Shown: positions 1 to 8,966, numbered from the stretch's first letter. The stretch: 64,000 nt of DNA from Pseudomonadota bacterium (GCA_018902755.1 JAHIQI010000035.1:1-64000); one strand, 5' to 3'. Made by a program: numbers and translations. The notes: generated from the letters alone by a model not told the origin.

Positions 1-443
1 GGGCCAAAGCTTCTAAACCTATGGTGAGGCGGGCCGGTGTCTCGACCTCGAAGACAACCATGATGCCGACTGGTTTGGTCAGAAAAGAAGAAATAAAGAG
101 GGGAGCTTGACTTCTTCTCTCGCGATTAGACAACCACTTCTATGAATTCTAGCTGATTACTGTCAGGGCCTCTGGGCCGGGTTTGACGGTTCAGCCAATA
201 GAGACTAACAGGTAGAATCTCCCCCAATGGAGTTTGTCACCCTCCCCGGGGCAGAGGCATAGCGTTTCTTTAGGTAAGCCCTCATCCCCACCCACGAACG
301 TATCCGCTCCCTTCAACCGCCCTTGGGGGACCCCAGCCGCCCTGCCGGTGCCTGCGAAAACCGCAAGGCTGGCGAAGTTATATATATCTGTTGCGCCTAA
401 GCCGTTGCATCATAGAAAATACCGATGGAAAAGGAGGCCCAAT
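1..443. other. Left-edge non-coding stretch with a possible partial gene on the minus strand
   Basis: No convincing complete gene lies before the peroxiredoxin. On the minus strand an ATG at 61-59 opens a frame that runs off the left edge. Its first residues read MVVFEVETPARLTIGLEAL, which resembles the start of GHMP-kinase-like proteins, but there is no clear ribosome binding site, so this is only a hint. A TTGACG at 183-188 with TAACAG 17 bp downstream at 206-211 is a weak promoter candidate on the plus strand. The run TTATATATAT near 379-388 is AT-rich relative to its surroundings and may be another -10 region. Confidence 0.3.
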
Positions 444-905
444 ATGCTGAAACAAGGCGACACCCTTCCTGATTTCAAGCTTCCGGACCAAAGTGGCCAG
501 GAAAAAACCTTCAAAGACCTGACGGGTAAAAAGGGCCTTGTGCTGTTCGTCTACTCGCGTGACAACACCAGCGGCTGAAGCGCCGAGGCCTCTGAGTTTC
601 AGGAGAAACTCGCGGTTTTTAAACGCAAGGGATGGAACGTGGTCGGCCTGAGCCGTGACAAAGTGGCAAGCCACGCCAAATTCGCGGAAAAATTGGGGCT
701 CAATTTCCCCTTGTTGGCCGATCCGGAGACTGGTCTCATGCAGGCCCTGGGAGCTTGGGGTGAGAAAAAGATGTATGGCAAGGTGACCCAGGGAGCGATT
801 AGAAGCACCTTCTTAGTCGGCGCCTCGGGCAAGGTGCAGGAGGTCTACGCCAAGGTTAAGGCCAAGGGCCACGCCGAAAAGGTGCTGAGCGACCTGAGCG
901 TTTAA
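444..905 (+). CDS. bcp: Selenocysteine-containing peroxiredoxin, Bcp/AhpC-TSA type, with in-frame UGA
   Basis: A thiol peroxidase of the bacterioferritin-comigratory protein class, expected to reduce hydroperoxides in the cytoplasm. ATG 444 has an AAGGAGG site at 431-437. The frame runs 44 codons to a TGA at 576-578 and continues without interruption to TAA at 903-905, giving 153 residues if UGA is read through. Around the stop the protein reads YSRDNTSG-U-SAEASEF, which matches the Bcp active-site pattern DNTPGCTxEAC, so UGA (codon 45) replaces exactly the peroxidatic cysteine. The usual resolving cysteine five residues later is Ser50, and the whole protein contains no cysteine. A SECIS-like hairpin follows the UGA. 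The downstream half (GLSRDKVASHAKFAEKLGL and a GAIRSTFLV segment) is a normal Prx C-terminus. An automatic caller would split it at 578. Selenocysteine is an inference, but position, hairpin and family all agree. Confidence 0.88.
579..611 (+). promoter_or_regulatory. Bacterial SECIS hairpin immediately after the UGA of the peroxiredoxin
   Basis: GAGTTTC at 594-600 pairs perfectly with GAAACTC at 605-611 around the tetraloop AGGA (601-604). The loop starts 22 nt after the UGA, within the range known for bacterial SECIS elements, and has a G at its second position as SelB-binding loops usually do. CCG at 583-585 and CGG at 613-615 could add a lower helix. This supports UGA decoding as selenocysteine. 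Confidence 0.8.
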
Positions 906-995
906 CCCAGCCCAGGGTGGCCTGGCCGGGCGCGACACAACTTGAAACCCACCCAGCCAAATAATTCTGAATCCAAAACTACAAGGTGAAGACCG

Positions 996-3353
996 CTACT
1001 TGGCCGGTTGCTTCAGCCTGGCGGCCATGTCCCCCAGACGCCTGCGGTCCCTGGGCGACAGCCCCGGTTGCCGCAGAGCCTGTTGCAGCATATTGATGGC
1101 GGCGGGCGTCTCTCCGCTGCCGCGCAGAATATCGGCCCAGAGCAGATAGGCGTCCGCGTAGGAAGGCCAGCGCTTGGCGACGGACTCCAGCATTCCGGCC
1201 GCCCCGCGGGCGTCTCCGCCCTGGCGCATCATGTAGGCCAGGGTGTAGCCGTAGCGCGGGTTGGGTTGCAGCTCATAGGCCTTGAGGCATAGCCGCAGGG
1301 CCTCCTTGGGTTGCCCCCGCATCAGCAGCAGGCCCAGGTTGTAGGCGGCCTGGGCCATCTGGGGGTCGGCCTTGAACGCGGCCCTCAGATGACGCTCGGC
1401 CTCTTTCGGCTTTCCCTGCTCGGCCAGCAGCAGGCCCAGGTTGAAGTTGGCCGCCGCGCTCTCCGGCGCCAGCTCCAGGGCGCGCCGCAGTTGGCGCTCA
1501 GCCTGTTCCCGGCTTCCCGCCCGGGCATAAGCCATGGCCATGTTCACCATGGGCGTAACCGCCTGGGGCTCCAGCTCCAGGGCCACCTGGTAGGAGTGGA
1601 CGGCCTCCGGGAGCATGCCCCGCTCCAGGTAATAGTTGCCCACGTTGTAGTGGGCGTGCCAGGTGTCGGGCCGGGCCAGCAGGGAGCGCAGCATCTCCTG
1701 GGTGGCGGACTGCAAGGCGTCGGCCAAGGGCTTGCCCAGACCCCGCCGGGGATAGCCGGCCAGACCCTGGGCGGCGCGGATGCCCACCAGGCGGCGTTGG
1801 TCTTGCAGGGCGGCGAAGAGCGCCTGGGCTGACTGGGGCGAGGGGTGGTCGGCCAGGGAGGCCAGGGCCGCGGCCCTCACCAGGGGCGAAGGGTCGTCGG
1901 CGGCCTTGAGTATGGCCGTCCATTTGATCTCATGGGGGCAGGCCCCGAGCAGGCGGATCAGGGACGCGGCGAATACCTGGTCCCGCTTGGGGTCGGAAAG
2001 ATAGGTCAGCATGTCGGGCAGGCGGGACCAGTCCCGCTGGCGGGCCGCCTGGATCAGCCCGGCCCGGTGCAGCACCGGGGCCTGGTAGTCGCGCTTGTGC
2101 CAGGCGCGCACCTGTGTGTCGGCCCAGGCCGCGTCCTTGTCCTGGTGGCATTGGTTGCAGGCGTTGGGCGACTTGAACTTAATGGTGGCCGCCGGGGTGG
2201 GCGGCAGCATGGAGTGATCGCTGCGGTGCATGCCCGCGAAGCTGGTCATGGGCATGTGGCAGGCGATGCACTGGTTGCCCTGGGTGCCTGCCTTGTGGCG
2301 GGTGTGGGCGGGCGCGGTCTTCACCCGCTCAGCGTGGCAGGGCAGGCAGGCGGTGTTGGGGTCCTTCTTCTGGCGGAAGCGGCCGCTGGAAGTGTGGCAA
2401 TGGGTGCAGTCCAGCTTGCCCGCCTTTACGCAGGGGCTCATCAGGGCGGAGGTGAGGGTGTAGTTTTCGCCAAGGTCCCGGCCGTCGGGATAATAATCGC
2501 GGTGCTCCAGCAGGGCCAGGTCGTAGTGGTCCCAGAAATTATCGCCGGGCATGAAGCTCTGGGTCAGGGGTATGGCCTTGGCGTGGCAGGTGGAGCAGGT
2601 GGTGTTGTTCTGCTCATGGCTGAAGCTGCGCCCGCCCCTGGTGATCTTTAAGTCCTTGGGCACCGTGCCCTTGGGGGCCGCCCGGCACACCAGCGCGTGG
2701 GCCTCGCCCGGCCCGTGGCAGGTCTCGCAGTTTATGCCCGGCTCCTTCCAGGTGGTGCGGTATTCGCGGGTTTTGGGGTCGTAGTTCAGGGAGTACTGGC
2801 TGACGTGGCAGCCGTGGCAGGAGGTGTTGAAGGTGTAGGTGGAATCGCGCCAATCCACCGGCTGGTCGCCCGCGTGGCGGATGCCGCTCTTGGCCGTGTC
2901 GAACCAGGCCTTCTTGTTGATGTCGTAGGCCAGGGGCAGGGTCTGCAAGCGGCCCTTGTCCATGGGCGTCAGAAAATAGAAGATGTTCTTGCCGCCCAGG
3001 GCGTGCTTGATGGGATAGCGCGTTTCGCCCTTGGCGGCCTTTTCCAGCACCCAGCCCTGGCCCGGGCCGGTCTGGGCGATGTAGCTGACGCCCTTGATGG
3101 TCAGCGGGGCCGTTTGGGCGCTCAGGTTGGCCGCGGCGAAGGCGTCGCTGTAGTCCTGCATGGCCTTGCCGTGATGAGAGGGGGCCCATAGCTGGTAGAA
3201 CCTCTCGTGACACTCCCGGCAGCTTTGGCTCCCGGTGTAGGCCCCTTGGGAACTGATGGCGGCTTGCTTGGCCGGGGCGGAGCCCCAACTCAGCGCCACC
3301 AAGCAAAGCAGCAACGCTCCCAGCCCGACTGTCCTGATAATGCGCCGGTTCAA
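996..3353 (-). CDS. Eight-haem cytochrome c with HEAT and TPR repeats, exported
   Basis: A probable periplasmic multihaem cytochrome of about 785 residues. Eight CxxCH haem sites are visible in order: CRECH, CHGCH, CETCH, CSTCH, CTHCH, CLPCH, CIACH and CNQCH, all in the N-terminal 400 residues. These are followed by HEAT-like repeats (DPSPLVRAAALASLADH) and then at least four TPR units in the last 220 residues (HYNVGNYYLERGMLPEAVHS and similar). I chose the TTG start at 3353 because GGGGAGG lies just upstream and a signal peptide (NRRIIRTVGLGALLLCLVAL) begins at once; an ATG at 3404 is the alternative. It lies directly downstream of the HAD phosphatase gene, probably in one transcript. The layout resembles the cytochrome c554/NrfA-like 'TPR cytochromes' of metal- and sulfur-cycling bacteria. 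The substrate is unknown. Confidence 0.85.
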   Translation of the reverse strand: MNRRIIRTVGLGALLLCLVALSWGSAPAKQAAISSQGAYTGSQSCRECHERFYQLWAPSHHGKAMQDYSDAFAAANLSAQTAPLTIKGVSYIAQTGPGQGWVLEKAAKGETRYPIKHALGGKNIFYFLTPMDKGRLQTLPLAYDINKKAWFDTAKSGIRHAGDQPVDWRDSTYTFNTSCHGCHVSQYSLNYDPKTREYRTTWKEPGINCETCHGPGEAHALVCRAAPKGTVPKDLKITRGGRSFSHEQNNTTCSTCHAKAIPLTQSFMPGDNFWDHYDLALLEHRDYYPDGRDLGENYTLTSALMSPCVKAGKLDCTHCHTSSGRFRQKKDPNTACLPCHAERVKTAPAHTRHKAGTQGNQCIACHMPMTSFAGMHRSDHSMLPPTPAATIKFKSPNACNQCHQDKDAAWADTQVRAWHKRDYQAPVLHRAGLIQAARQRDWSRLPDMLTYLSDPKRDQVFAASLIRLLGACPHEIKWTAILKAADDPSPLVRAAALASLADHPSPQSAQALFAALQDQRRLVGIRAAQGLAGYPRRGLGKPLADALQSATQEMLRSLLARPDTWHAHYNVGNYYLERGMLPEAVHSYQVALELEPQAVTPMVNMAMAYARAGSREQAERQLRRALELAPESAAANFNLGLLLAEQGKPKEAERHLRAAFKADPQMAQAAYNLGLLLMRGQPKEALRLCLKAYELQPNPRYGYTLAYMMRQGGDARGAAGMLESVAKRWPSYADAYLLWADILRGSGETPAAINMLQQALRQPGLSPRDRRRLGDMAARLKQPAK

Positions 3354-3406
3354 AGTGGGCCTCCCCTTGCGGTCATCTCGAATTTTTGGCCCCCCCGCTA
3401 TCATTT

Positions 3407-4399
3407 TTAATCGGAGGGGAACACCCGGGCGAAGTCGTTGCTCATGCTCACCACGGTCCACCCGTCCCGGCGGGCCTGATCCAGGGCCTTCTCCAGGCGC
3501 CCCACGTGTGACTTGCGGTCGTAGGCGAACTCCCGCGCGGCGTCGTCGTGGTGCACCAGCATCATCAGGCGCGGCCCCGCCCCGGACGCGGTCCACTGCA
3601 GCATGGCCAAGTCGCCGTCGGAGTTGCCCACCGCCATTATTGGCCTCTGGCCGATGTGCAACTCGATATTGATCGGCTTGCCGTCACCGTCGTCGATGCT
3701 GCCTATCTGGGGAAGCTTGACCACCTCGGGCTTGCCGCCGGTGAGCTCAAACTTGGCCTTCAGGCTGGAGCCGATCACCTGCTCGGGCGGTATGCCGTAA
3801 ACATCCTGGGAAAAGGCGCGGATGAAATCCACCCCGCCGCCGGAGACGATGAAGGTCTTGAAGCCGTGGGCCCTGAGATAGACCAAGAGCTCCAGCATGG
3901 GTTGATAGACCATCTGTATGAAGAGCATCTTGCGCTGAGGATTGCGCGCCGTCTTCAGCCAGTCCTTGGCCAACTTCTGCATCTGCTGGGCGGTCAGGCC
4001 GGAGTGGGTAAGGCCGACGATCTCCAGCAGGCCCTTGTGGCCCATCTTGGCCAGTTTGGCCATGTCCCCGGCAAGGGCCGCCTGCACCGCCTGGCTTTTC
4101 TTCCACTCAGGATGGCTGGGGGCCATCTGCTTGAGCCGGTCCAGGGCGAAGAAAAACTGGAAGTACATGGGCTGCTCGGCCCACAGAGTGCCGTCGTTGT
4201 CAAAGGTGGCGATACGCTGGGCGGGCGGCACGAAGTCCGGGCCGCCCTTTCGGTTCACCTTGTCCACGAAGTCCACGATGGCCTGCTTGCTGGTTCCGTC
4301 CCGCCAGGAGGGCAGAGGATCGCCCGCAGCGAAGGAAAGGGTTGCAAAGGCCAGCATCGCCACCAGCGCCGCCGCTCCAAAGGCCACCCCTCTCTTCAT
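3407..4399 (-). CDS. Exported HAD-superfamily phosphatase (phosphoserine phosphatase-like)
   Basis: A 330-residue haloacid dehalogenase-fold hydrolase with a signal peptide (MKRGVAFGAAALVAMLAFATL then SFAAG), so it likely acts in the periplasm. HAD motif I is FDNDGTLW near residue 65, motif II is TFIVSGGG, and motif IV is GNSDGDLAML with the metal-binding aspartates. The start has a GGAGGTG site six bases upstream. The substrate is not evident; the fold suggests a small phosphomonoester. The stop is only about 50 bp before the preferred start of the cytochrome gene, so the two are probably co-transcribed, from a possible sigma-54 promoter at 4490-4503. Confidence 0.8.
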   Translation of the reverse strand: MKRGVAFGAAALVAMLAFATLSFAAGDPLPSWRDGTSKQAIVDFVDKVNRKGGPDFVPPAQRIATFDNDGTLWAEQPMYFQFFFALDRLKQMAPSHPEWKKSQAVQAALAGDMAKLAKMGHKGLLEIVGLTHSGLTAQQMQKLAKDWLKTARNPQRKMLFIQMVYQPMLELLVYLRAHGFKTFIVSGGGVDFIRAFSQDVYGIPPEQVIGSSLKAKFELTGGKPEVVKLPQIGSIDDGDGKPINIELHIGQRPIMAVGNSDGDLAMLQWTASGAGPRLMMLVHHDDAAREFAYDRKSHVGRLEKALDQARRDGWTVVSMSNDFARVFPSD

Positions 4400-4489
4400 G
4401 GAACACCTCCGTTAGTTTTGCGATCCGCGAGAAGGCCCAAGCCTTCTCCGATCATCCAACAAACCTTAGGCTCCGCCGAGGTGCATACC

Positions 4490-4503
4490 GCAAAGATGTT
4501 GCC
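4490..4503 (-). promoter_or_regulatory. Candidate sigma-54 promoter for the HAD phosphatase/octahaem cytochrome operon
   Basis: Read on the minus strand, the sequence AGGCAACATCTTTGC has GG at 4503-4502 and GC at 4491-4490, exactly ten bases apart. It keeps GGCA in the -24 box and TTGC in the -12 box. The expected transcript start is near 4479, about 80 bases before the ATG. It is based on spacing and motif only. Confidence 0.5.
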
Positions 4504-4989
4504 TCCTATCATGCCATCGGTGATTCCCAGATAGCTAGAGCCGGATTGCACGCGCGCTGGGGGGGATGAACCGTGTCGCGCCAAACACACCGGGGCGGGC
4601 ATCATTTGATGGTGCGTGGAGACGAATCAGCGGACCCTGTCCGTAGTCGCTAATTCTGGCTTGTCCGGTTGTTCCGCTCCGCCTGGTTGCCGGTGAATAT
4701 GGTCGGCTTGCTCCCATTTTTCTCCAGGGACTCGCGGAGGCGCTTGTACTTCCAGTGGGTGTTTTGTGTGCCTCACTGGTGTCGGCTACTGGCGTTTGGT
4801 GAGACCTGCCCCCGCCGCGCCCAGGGTGACGCCTGACGGGGGCCGGGGAGAGGGCAACGGCCCGGCTTAGGATGTGCATTCCAAAGCGTTTCAGTAACAG
4901 TAATGACTGACAACCGGCTTGCCCTAAATTAAGATAAAATGTTAGACGATGCGGAGCACCATTTCGCTTACCTGAAAGGGCCAAACATT
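4504..4989. other. Intergenic region between divergent operons, no gene recognised
   Basis: This region separates the minus-strand phosphatase operon from the plus-strand HerA-like gene. A minus-strand frame across 4535-4984 has low-complexity Pro/Ser/Arg composition and looks spurious. A short minus-strand open stretch (4650-4772, reading KYKRLRESLEKNGSKPTIF) has more natural composition but no start codon, so it is at most a gene remnant. I see no clear promoter, tRNA or repeat. Confidence 0.4.
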
Positions 4990-6600
4990 ATGGATGAGCA
5001 AAAGTCTCTGGAGATCGGGCAGGTAATTTCAGTCGTCGGCTCCAAGGTGGCCGGTATTCTGGCCAACCTCAGCGATGCCCAAGAGGCGGAATATGTTTCC
5101 AAGGCCACCCAGGTAGGGTCCATCGTCACCATCGCCACGCCGTGCTCCCTGGCCTTCGGCATGATCGCCAGCCTCACCACCCAGGACCCTTCCTATCCCT
5201 TGTCGGCGGACAAGAACCGGATCATCGAGATCGACCTGATCGGCGAGGCCCTCAAAAAGGGCGAGGACGGGCAAATGATCTTCCAGCGGGGCGTGTCGGT
5301 CTATCCGGGGCTGGGCGCTTCGATCCTGTCCATCACCTCCCAGGCCCTGGCCCGCATATACGCCCAGCCGTCCACGCCCTGCATAAAGGTGGGGGTGCTT
5401 CGCCAAGACCTGTCCCAGCCGGCCTACCTCAAGGTGGACGAGCTGGTCGGCCAGCACTTCGCCATTCTGGGCAACAGCGGCACCGGCAAGTCCTGCGCCA
5501 TCGCCGTGCTCCTGCGGGCCATCTTCAAGGATTACGCCAACGGGCACGTGGTCCTTTTGGACCCCCACGACGAATACACCCAGGCCTTTGGCGACAAGGC
5601 GGAGGTCATCTCGCCCGAGACCCTGCATCTGCCCTACTGGCTGCTCAACTTCGAGGAGGCCACCGAGGCCCTGTGCAGCAAGGAGCCCGCCGACCGGGAG
5701 GTGGAAGCGCCCATCCTGAAGGCGGCGATACTGGCGGCCAAGCAGGCCTACATGGCCGGGGTCGGCGCGCGCTCGCCCATTACGGTGGACACTCCCGTCC
5801 CCTATCGCCTGTTCAAGGTGATCGAGCACATCAAGGCCGAGATGGGGCGGCTCAACCGGCCGGAAAAGGCCCAGCCGTACCTGCGCATAATCGCCAGGAT
5901 AGAAAGCCTGGACCGGGACAGCCGCTTCAGCTTCATGTTCTCCGGCCTTCAGGTCCAGGACTGCATGAGCGACGTGCTCTCGCAGATACTGCGCATGCCG
6001 GTGGACGGCAAGCCCATCAGCATCTTCCGCCTGGCGGGCGTGCCCTCGGAGATCGTGGACGTGGTGGTCTCCCTGCTGTGCAGGCTGATTTTCGATTTCG
6101 CCCTGTGGGGAGGCAAGGACCGCTCGGTGCCCATTTTGCTGATCTGCGAGGAAGCCCACCGCTACGCGCCCAGCGACAAGGACCTGGGCTTCGCCCCCAC
6201 CCGGCGCTCCATCGCGCGCATCGCCAAGGAAGGCCGCAAGTACGGCGTGTCCCTGGGCCTGGTCACCCAGCGCCCCTCGGAAATATCCGAGGTCATCCTG
6301 TCCCAGTGCAACACACTGTTCATCATGCGCCTGAGCAACGAGCGGGATCAGCGGTTCGTGACCCACGTGTTGCCCGAGAACGCCGCGGGCCTGCTCCGGG
6401 CGCTGCCGGCGCTGCGCACCCAGGAGGCCATCGCGGTGGGGGAGGGCGTCAGCCTCCCGGTGATGATCTATTTCGAAGACATCGAGCCCGAGAACCGACC
6501 CCGCAGCGACACCAAGCGCGTCTCTTCGGGCTGGCAAAGCGATGACCCCGGCCGGGAGTTGGTGGACACCATCGTGGAGCGGTGGCGCCTGCAGGACTGA
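4990..6600 (+). CDS. HerA-like DUF87 P-loop ATPase
   Basis: A 536-residue FtsK/HerA-superfamily ATPase. The N-terminus (IGQVISVVGSKVAGILANL) fits a HAS-barrel domain. Walker A is GNSGTGKS (about residue 160), preceded by the VGQHFAIL strand and followed by the HVVLLDPHDEY segment typical of HerA. Walker B is ILLICEEAHRYAP near residue 385, and an arginine-rich region (IAKEGRKYGVSLGLVTQRPSEI) follows as in the family. Archaeal HerA is a hexameric DNA translocase that works with the NurA nuclease, but no NurA is adjacent. ATG 4990 (MDEQKSLEIG) has GAAAGGG upstream; an in-frame ATG at 4939 lacks a site. The gene stands alone, so its role in DNA processing or in defence cannot be judged from context. 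Confidence 0.85.
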   Translation: MDEQKSLEIGQVISVVGSKVAGILANLSDAQEAEYVSKATQVGSIVTIATPCSLAFGMIASLTTQDPSYPLSADKNRIIEIDLIGEALKKGEDGQMIFQRGVSVYPGLGASILSITSQALARIYAQPSTPCIKVGVLRQDLSQPAYLKVDELVGQHFAILGNSGTGKSCAIAVLLRAIFKDYANGHVVLLDPHDEYTQAFGDKAEVISPETLHLPYWLLNFEEATEALCSKEPADREVEAPILKAAILAAKQAYMAGVGARSPITVDTPVPYRLFKVIEHIKAEMGRLNRPEKAQPYLRIIARIESLDRDSRFSFMFSGLQVQDCMSDVLSQILRMPVDGKPISIFRLAGVPSEIVDVVVSLLCRLIFDFALWGGKDRSVPILLICEEAHRYAPSDKDLGFAPTRRSIARIAKEGRKYGVSLGLVTQRPSEISEVILSQCNTLFIMRLSNERDQRFVTHVLPENAAGLLRALPALRTQEAIAVGEGVSLPVMIYFEDIEPENRPRSDTKRVSSGWQSDDPGRELVDTIVERWRLQD

Positions 6601-6979
6601 TTGGTATTGCCCCAATCAAGCGGAGTTTGTGGCGGTCCTTGGCCTCCCTTGGGTCATTCCGGGTGATCGGCCCGGAATGTGGGCCGTAGTTGGGACAATA
6701 TTTGCGCCTGGTGCGCCAAAATGACCTAAAAGCCGTAATATCCCCATATAACAGTTTAAAGCATTGCCTACCCCTGCCTAGGGGACAATAAAGCCCCACA
6801 TTCCATAGGTAATTCATACTATATTAGTATAGATTTAACCTCGCGCTATCCCGTGTCTTTTCGGCATGTGTGAATAAGGGCCCAATTATTGCTTTGTAAG
6901 TCGGTGGGAGAATTCCGTGGAGTGGACCGTTTTTGACCAAAACTGATTTTCATTTGTGGAGTCATCTGGAGGACCGACG
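6601..6979. other. Upstream region of the AlkP-TRAP operon with a dyad and a sigma-54 promoter
   Basis: This 380-bp region is more AT-rich than the coding DNA. It holds a 15-bp dyad, ATACTA-TAT-TAGTAT, at 6816-6830, placed about 70-90 bp upstream of the predicted sigma-54 transcript start, where an activator-binding site would be expected. No terminator was seen after the HerA-like gene, and no ORF is credible. Confidence 0.45.
6879..6892 (+). promoter_or_regulatory. Candidate sigma-54 promoter for the AlkP-TRAP operon
   Basis: AGGGCCCAATTATTGCT has GG at 6879-6880 and GC at 6891-6892 with exactly ten bases between, and TTGCT in the -12 box. The predicted start is about 75 bases before the GTG at 6980. 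A sigma-54 activator gene ends the same gene group (12217-14076), which makes the assignment more likely. Confidence 0.55.
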
Positions 6980-8950
6980 GTGTCAAAACAGCCTCAGAAG
7001 GTCATGGTGATCGGCCTGGACTGCGCTTTGCCGCACATGGTGCGGAAATACGTTGACGAAGGATACCTGCCCACGTTCAAGAAGCTTATCGAAAAGGGCA
7101 CCCTGGCAACCAATTGCCTGGCTCCCTACCCCACGGTGACCCCGCCGAACTGGGCCGCCATCGGCACCGGCGCCTTCACCGGCACCCACGGCATCACCGA
7201 CTTTCACAACCCCACCCCGGGCATGAACCCCGGCAACGAGAACATCACCCAGAACTGGGACCGGGAGCGGGTTCAGGCGGAGTTCATCTGGGAAACCGCC
7301 GACAAGGCCGGCAAGAAGTGCATAGTGCTCACCTACCCCGGCTCGGCCCCCACCCAGATGACCAACGGCATCATCGTGGGCGGCGACGGCTTCCACGTGG
7401 GTGAAAGCCGCCAGGGCCTGCCCGGCTTGGATTCCAAGTTCTTCCTGTGCGAGGACTTCCTCATCTCCACCGACTTCTACCCCAACGGCTTCCGCGGCGA
7501 GTTCTCCGATGCCGAGGACTGGGAAGGCATCCAGGAGATGGGCGACGACCCGCAGGAAATGGAAGTGAAGCTTCCCTTCCCCAAGGCCATCAAGCGCCCC
7601 GCCCCGGCCAGCTGGTACGTTCTGGCCCACGGCAGCGGCGACGACTATAACCGCGTCACCCTGGCCACCGGCAAGAGCGCCGATCAGGTGCTTTGCTCCC
7701 TGACCCCCGGCCAGTGGAGCGAGCAGATCGTCACCACCATCAAGATGGAGGACGGCAGCGAGCAGGAGGTCTTCACCTGCTGCAAGCTCATCGAGCTCTC
7801 CGAGGACCTGGGCAGCTTCAAGCTGCTGGTCGGGGCGCTCATCCCCACCACCGGCTGGGTGCAGCCCGCGGAGGCCGGCGAAGGCATCAAGATCACCAAG
7901 GGCGCCATCCACTCCAACGGCGGCATGATCATGGGCATGCTGGGCAGCATCGACCTGGACACCTACGTGGAGATGAACCACAACCTCTCCACCTGGAACG
8001 CCGAGTGCGCCGTGGCCCTCATGGAGAGCACCGACTGGGACCTGTTCTACATGCATTCCCATCCCATCGACTGGATGTACCACCTGGTGATCCTGGACAT
8101 GGTCAGCGAGGACCAGGCCACGCGCGACAAGGCCTGGGAGGTCCACCGCCGCATCTACGAGATCGAGGACCGCATGCTGGAGCGGCTGCTCAGCCAGGCC
8201 GACAAGGACACCCTGGTGGTGGTGGTCTCCGACCACGGCGCCACCCCCGACGGACCGGTGTTCGACCCCTACACCGCCCTGGAGCCCGCCGGCCTGGCCT
8301 TCAAGACTGACGAAAAGGCCATGGACAACGAGGTAAACCCCATCGCCCTGAGCATGAACAAGCCCGGCTACGCCCGCTCCAAGGCCATTCCCCAGCGCGA
8401 GGTCTACGTGTGTGTGAACCTCAAGGGCCGCGACCCCGAGGGCATTGTGGAGCCCGAGGACTATGAGAAGGTGCAGCGCGAGATCTGCGACACCTTGCTG
8501 ACCTATGTGGACCCGGCCACCGGCAAGCGCCCCGTGGCCCTGGCCCTGGCCAAGAAGGACGCCCGCATCCTGGGCCTCTACGGCGACCGGGTGGGCGATG
8601 TGGTCTACGCCCTGTATCCCGAGTTCGGCGGCCAGCACGGCCACATGCTGCCCACCGCCGAGTACGGCCCGGGCAAGCTCTATCCCCTGCTGATCCTCAA
8701 CGGCCCCAACATCAAGAAAAACAACCTGATGGAGCGCAGTTGCTGGTTGTGGGACGTGGTGCCGACCATATGTTTTCTCACGGGGATTCCGGTGCCTCCC
8801 ACCTGCGAGGGCTCGGTGCTCTACCAGGCCATGAAGGACCCCAATTTCAAGGATAAGGAGTTGAGCAAGCTCACCGAGGGAATCAAACGCATGGAGGCCG
8901 CCATGTCCCGGGACAGCCGGGAGCCTTGGGACCACCACGACTGCGCCTAA
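6980..8950 (+). CDS. Alkaline phosphatase superfamily phosphohydrolase/phosphodiesterase
   Basis: A 656-residue member of the type I phosphodiesterase/nucleotide pyrophosphatase branch of the AlkP superfamily (COG3379-like). The start of the fold is KVMVIGLDCALP with the metal aspartate. The likely nucleophile threonine is in PTVTPPNWAAIGTGAFTGTHG. Further metal ligands are in HSHPIDWMYH and VVVSDHGATPDG, with a late His in FGGQHGHMLPT. There is no signal peptide, so it should be cytoplasmic. GTG 6980 is preferred because TGGAGGA sits six bases upstream. A TRAP transporter follows at once, so it may act on an imported compound, but whether the substrate is a phosphodiester, phosphonate or sulfate ester cannot be told. 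Confidence 0.82.
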   Translation: MSKQPQKVMVIGLDCALPHMVRKYVDEGYLPTFKKLIEKGTLATNCLAPYPTVTPPNWAAIGTGAFTGTHGITDFHNPTPGMNPGNENITQNWDRERVQAEFIWETADKAGKKCIVLTYPGSAPTQMTNGIIVGGDGFHVGESRQGLPGLDSKFFLCEDFLISTDFYPNGFRGEFSDAEDWEGIQEMGDDPQEMEVKLPFPKAIKRPAPASWYVLAHGSGDDYNRVTLATGKSADQVLCSLTPGQWSEQIVTTIKMEDGSEQEVFTCCKLIELSEDLGSFKLLVGALIPTTGWVQPAEAGEGIKITKGAIHSNGGMIMGMLGSIDLDTYVEMNHNLSTWNAECAVALMESTDWDLFYMHSHPIDWMYHLVILDMVSEDQATRDKAWEVHRRIYEIEDRMLERLLSQADKDTLVVVVSDHGATPDGPVFDPYTALEPAGLAFKTDEKAMDNEVNPIALSMNKPGYARSKAIPQREVYVCVNLKGRDPEGIVEPEDYEKVQREICDTLLTYVDPATGKRPVALALAKKDARILGLYGDRVGDVVYALYPEFGGQHGHMLPTAEYGPGKLYPLLILNGPNIKKNNLMERSCWLWDVVPTICFLTGIPVPPTCEGSVLYQAMKDPNFKDKELSKLTEGIKRMEAAMSRDSREPWDHHDCA

Positions 8951-8966
8951 CCAGAATGCTGATAAA

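Noticed and set aside
4650..4772. Short minus-strand open stretch reading KYKRLRESLEKNGSKPTIF and beyond
   Set aside because: Natural-looking composition but no start codon, ribosome site or neighbouring gene; at most a remnant.
4535..4984. 149-codon minus-strand ORF between the phosphatase and HerA-like genes
   Set aside because: Low-complexity composition, no recognisable domain and no ribosome site.
5029..6615. Very long antisense ORFs, such as this one and those at 6983-8992, 12364-13989 and 60569-62653
   Set aside because: They mirror real genes in GC-rich DNA and have His/Gly/Val/Leu-rich composition typical of antisense frames.
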